From contig CALFUG010000217.1 of assembly GCA_937928455.1 (NCBI GenBank), forward strand, positions 1-16,804: 16,804 bases of DNA. The letters run 5' to 3'. Origin of the DNA: an uncultured Clostridia bacterium. Lineage in GTDB: Bacteria; Bacillota; Clostridia; Peptostreptococcales; Anaerovoracaceae. Positions 14,729 to 16,804 of the stretch are shown in pieces. A program made the position numbers and the translations under genes. A model generated the notes under the pieces. The model was not told the origin of the DNA. It saw only the letters and a list, made by a program, of their open reading frames with translations, and did not search any database. Each line of letters begins with the position of its first letter. Position 1 is the stretch's first letter.

Positions 14729-16597
14729 ATGAAACAACCGATTATAAACATAGCCGTCATCGCCCATGTTGACGCAGGAAAGTCCACACTGGTGGACGCA
14801 TTCCTCAATCAGAGCGGCATTTTTCGAGACAATGAATCCGTAGTGGATTGTGTCATGGATTCCGATGATATTGAGCGGGAGCGAGGCATTACCATCTACA
14901 GCAAAAACTGTTCGGTGATGCACGACGGCGTAAAAATTAATATTGTAGACACCCCCGGCCATGCCGATTTTTCTTCCGAAGTAGAGCGAATCATGAAAAC
15001 GGTGGATACGGTAATCCTACTGGTAGACTCCAGCGAAGGGCCCATGCCCCAAACCCGGTTTGTCCTGAAAAAATCCTTGGAGCAGGGCCTGTGCCCCATC
15101 CTGCTCATCAATAAAATTGACAAAAAGGATGCCCGTATCAAAGAAGTGGTAGACGAGGTTTATGAACTATTTATGGACCTGGAAGCCTCTGACCGTCAGC
15201 TGGATTTTCCCATTCTGTACGGCATCGCACGGCAAGGAATCGTGGTGGAGGATCCGGAAGATGTGGCCGGTATCGAAGTGGTGAAGGAAGATCACAAGAT
15301 TCAGAAGAATCCCCGGGGTGGAGATCATAATCTGAATATTGAACCCTTGTTCCGGACTATAATACGGCATGCCATGCCCTACCCGGATTTAAATGAAGAT
15401 CCCCTCCGATTACAGATATCCTCCTTAGGATACGACGATTACATCGGTCGCTTGGGCATCGGTCGTGTTACCCAGGGCATTATAAAAGCCAACCAATCCC
15501 TTGCCTTAGTGCAGGGAGATGGCACTATACTTCAGCGCAAGGTCAATCAAATCTTCGTCTACCGGGGGATGAAACGAGTATCTGTGGAGGAAGCTCAATG
15601 CGGCGATATCGTGGTGGTTTCCGGGATTTCCGACGTGTCCATTGGAGACACCTTGTGTCCAACTGATAGTCCGGAGGCCTTAGATCCCATTCATATTGAA
15701 GAACCCACCCTATCCATGAATTTCATGGTAAATAAATCACCCTTTGCCGGAAAATCCGGTAAATACGTCACTTCTCGCCATTTGAAAAGCAGGCTCCTAC
15801 GAGAGTTAGAGGTGAACGTAGGTCTCATCGTGGAAGAAACGGATTCTACGGATGTATTCAAGGTGTCCGGACGGGGAGAACTCCACCTGTCTGTACTTAT
15901 CGAGAATATGCGGCGCGAGGGCTATGAACTGGCAGTATCCAAGCCGGAGGTCATATATCACAAAGGTCCTACCGGGAAAAAGCTGGAGCCGGTAGAAGAG
16001 GTGGTGATCACCTTACCGGAAGAATATTCCGGGACGGTGATATCCAAGCTGAATATACGAAAAGGTCAAATGTTGAAGATGGGAACCCTGAACCATTATG
16101 CAAAATTGGAGTATCTGGTTCCTACCCGTGGTTTATTGGGGTACCGCTCCGAATTCATTAATGATACCCGCGGGGAAGGGACTATGGTACGACGTTTTTA
16201 TGACTTTCAAGAGTTTAAAGGAGATATTCCCCAACGCACCAACGGGGTGGCCATTGCCCAGGAAGAAGGCACAACAACCGCATATGCCCTCAACAGCATC
16301 AGCGAACGTATTCGCCTGTTTGTCACCCCGGGCACCAAGGTTTATGAGGGGATGATTATTGGCCAAAACAGCCGGGGAGAAGACATGGTAGTAAATCCAT
16401 GCAAAGCCAAAAAGGTGACCAACATGCGGGCCGCAGGCAATGACGATTCCATCAAATTGAGCCCACCGAAAACCTTCACTTTGGAGGAAGCTCTGGAATT
16501 CATCAACAACGATGAGTTGGTGGAAGTTGTGCCGGACGACATTCGCCTCTTAAAAAAGCTGCGAAATGAGTTAGAGCGGCGCCGAAGCCCAAAGTAG
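14729..16597 (+). CDS. typA: TypA/BipA-like ribosome-associated translational GTPase
   Basis: 622 residues, cytosolic, EF-G-like. BipA binds 70S ribosomes and assists large-subunit assembly or stress translation. G1 is AHVDAGKST at 12-20, G2 contains RGIT at 52-55, G3 is DTPGH at 74-78 with catalytic His78, and G4 is NKID at 128-131. Domain II (DDYIGRLGIGRV), the domain III switch (SGRGELHLSVLIENMRREGYE) and the BipA-specific C-terminal domain (LVPTRGLLGYRSEF, PGTKVYEGMIIGQ) all follow. Two oddities stand out. Position 16 is Ala where BipA normally has His, as in EF-G, and Ser replaces the first Thr after the Lys. There is also an extra stretch of roughly 20 residues around 173-200 compared with B. 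subtilis TypA. It may be a paralogue rather than the only TypA of the cell. The ATG at 14729 follows only a weak ribosome site (AAGAGAG); an ATG at 14725 is out of frame. Confidence 0.9.
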   Translation: MKQPIINIAVIAHVDAGKSTLVDAFLNQSGIFRDNESVVDCVMDSDDIERERGITIYSKNCSVMHDGVKINIVDTPGHADFSSEVERIMKTVDTVILLVDSSEGPMPQTRFVLKKSLEQGLCPILLINKIDKKDARIKEVVDEVYELFMDLEASDRQLDFPILYGIARQGIVVEDPEDVAGIEVVKEDHKIQKNPRGGDHNLNIEPLFRTIIRHAMPYPDLNEDPLRLQISSLGYDDYIGRLGIGRVTQGIIKANQSLALVQGDGTILQRKVNQIFVYRGMKRVSVEEAQCGDIVVVSGISDVSIGDTLCPTDSPEALDPIHIEEPTLSMNFMVNKSPFAGKSGKYVTSRHLKSRLLRELEVNVGLIVEETDSTDVFKVSGRGELHLSVLIENMRREGYELAVSKPEVIYHKGPTGKKLEPVEEVVITLPEEYSGTVISKLNIRKGQMLKMGTLNHYAKLEYLVPTRGLLGYRSEFINDTRGEGTMVRRFYDFQEFKGDIPQRTNGVAIAQEEGTTTAYALNSISERIRLFVTPGTKVYEGMIIGQNSRGEDMVVNPCKAKKVTNMRAAGNDDSIKLSPPKTFTLEEALEFINNDELVEVVPDDIRLLKKLRNELERRRSPK

Positions 16598-16667
16598 ATA
16601 CTGAGCAGTGCAACTCCATCGGAAATATCCCACCCTTTTCCAATCGTATCCAAACGCTTTTATACAA

Positions 16668-16693
16668 AAGGCACACCCTTTCGGGTGTGCCTT
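16668..16693. terminator. Hairpin terminator after the typA-like gene
   Basis: AAGGCACACCC at 16668-16678 pairs perfectly with GGGTGTGCCTT at 16683-16693 around the loop TTTC. The plus-strand tail is GTTTGTTG, a poor T run. On the minus strand the stem ends in TTTTG, then TATAAAAG. It probably stops typA and could also serve a minus-strand gene arriving from the right. Confidence 0.8.
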
Positions 16694-16751
16694 GTTTGTT
16701 GTGATTTGAATGCTACCACGGTTTGAACAGGTTTTATATAAGCTCAGCGTT

Positions 16752-16804
16752 CTAGAACAGTCCCCATCCAAAGAATCCGTTTAATTGTCCAACCAGGATA
16801 AACA
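16752..16804 (-). CDS. Possible C-terminal end of a gene entering from the right
   Basis: Reading leftward from 16802, one frame gives sixteen residues, FILVGQLNGFFGWGLF, and then TAG at 16754-16752. The stretch is hydrophobic and Gly/Phe-rich, as in a membrane segment, and the hairpin at 16668-16693 is placed to terminate such a gene. The fragment is too short to identify, and the other two minus frames also run for several codons before stopping. Treat it as a possibility only. Confidence 0.25.
   Translation of the reverse strand, partial: FILVGQLNGFFGWGLF

Overview
The window looks like chromosomal DNA from a low-to-intermediate G+C Gram-positive bacterium, most likely a member of the Clostridia. 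The reasons are strong AGGAGG-type ribosome sites, TTG starts, Firmicutes-type UvrA, UvrB, class II aldolase and citrate synthase, and an efflux adaptor with no TolC partner. This is inferred from protein character; I could not run a taxonomic search. There are ten complete genes and perhaps one fragment. I see no mobile element, CRISPR array, tRNA or rRNA, and no stretch over 300 bases lacks a gene.

Layout. A class II fructose-bisphosphate aldolase (28-957, +) ends at a bidirectional terminator. Five minus-strand genes follow in tight order from an extended -10 promoter near 9700: uvrB, uvrA, an EamA-family carrier, nicotinate phosphoribosyltransferase and an MFS exporter. The last four junctions are an 87-base gap, a TTGA overlap, an ATGA overlap and about 4 bases, so NAD-precursor salvage and two transporters appear co-expressed with excision repair. 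Divergent from uvrB is a stand-alone si-type citrate synthase (9935-11362, +), which ends at a second bidirectional terminator.

Next is a minus-strand, MacAB/YknXYZ-like export operon: membrane-fusion adaptor, ABC ATPase, FtsX/MacB-type permease (14474 down to 11439). Divergent from it is a TypA/BipA-like translational GTPase (14729-16597, +) with an atypical G1 loop and an internal insertion. The 254-base region between them has two face-to-face extended -10 promoters. Between these lies a phased array of TTAACA-like hexamers at exact 11-base steps, the spacing used by PhoP/OmpR-type response regulators. A third strong hairpin closes typA, and the last 50 bases may hold the end of a gene entering from the right on the minus strand.

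Most of the window is ordinary housekeeping content. The points most worth a second look are the phased repeat array, the coupled uvrA-eamA-pncB junctions, and the unusual TypA paralogue. I found no clear evidence of a wholly new biological system.
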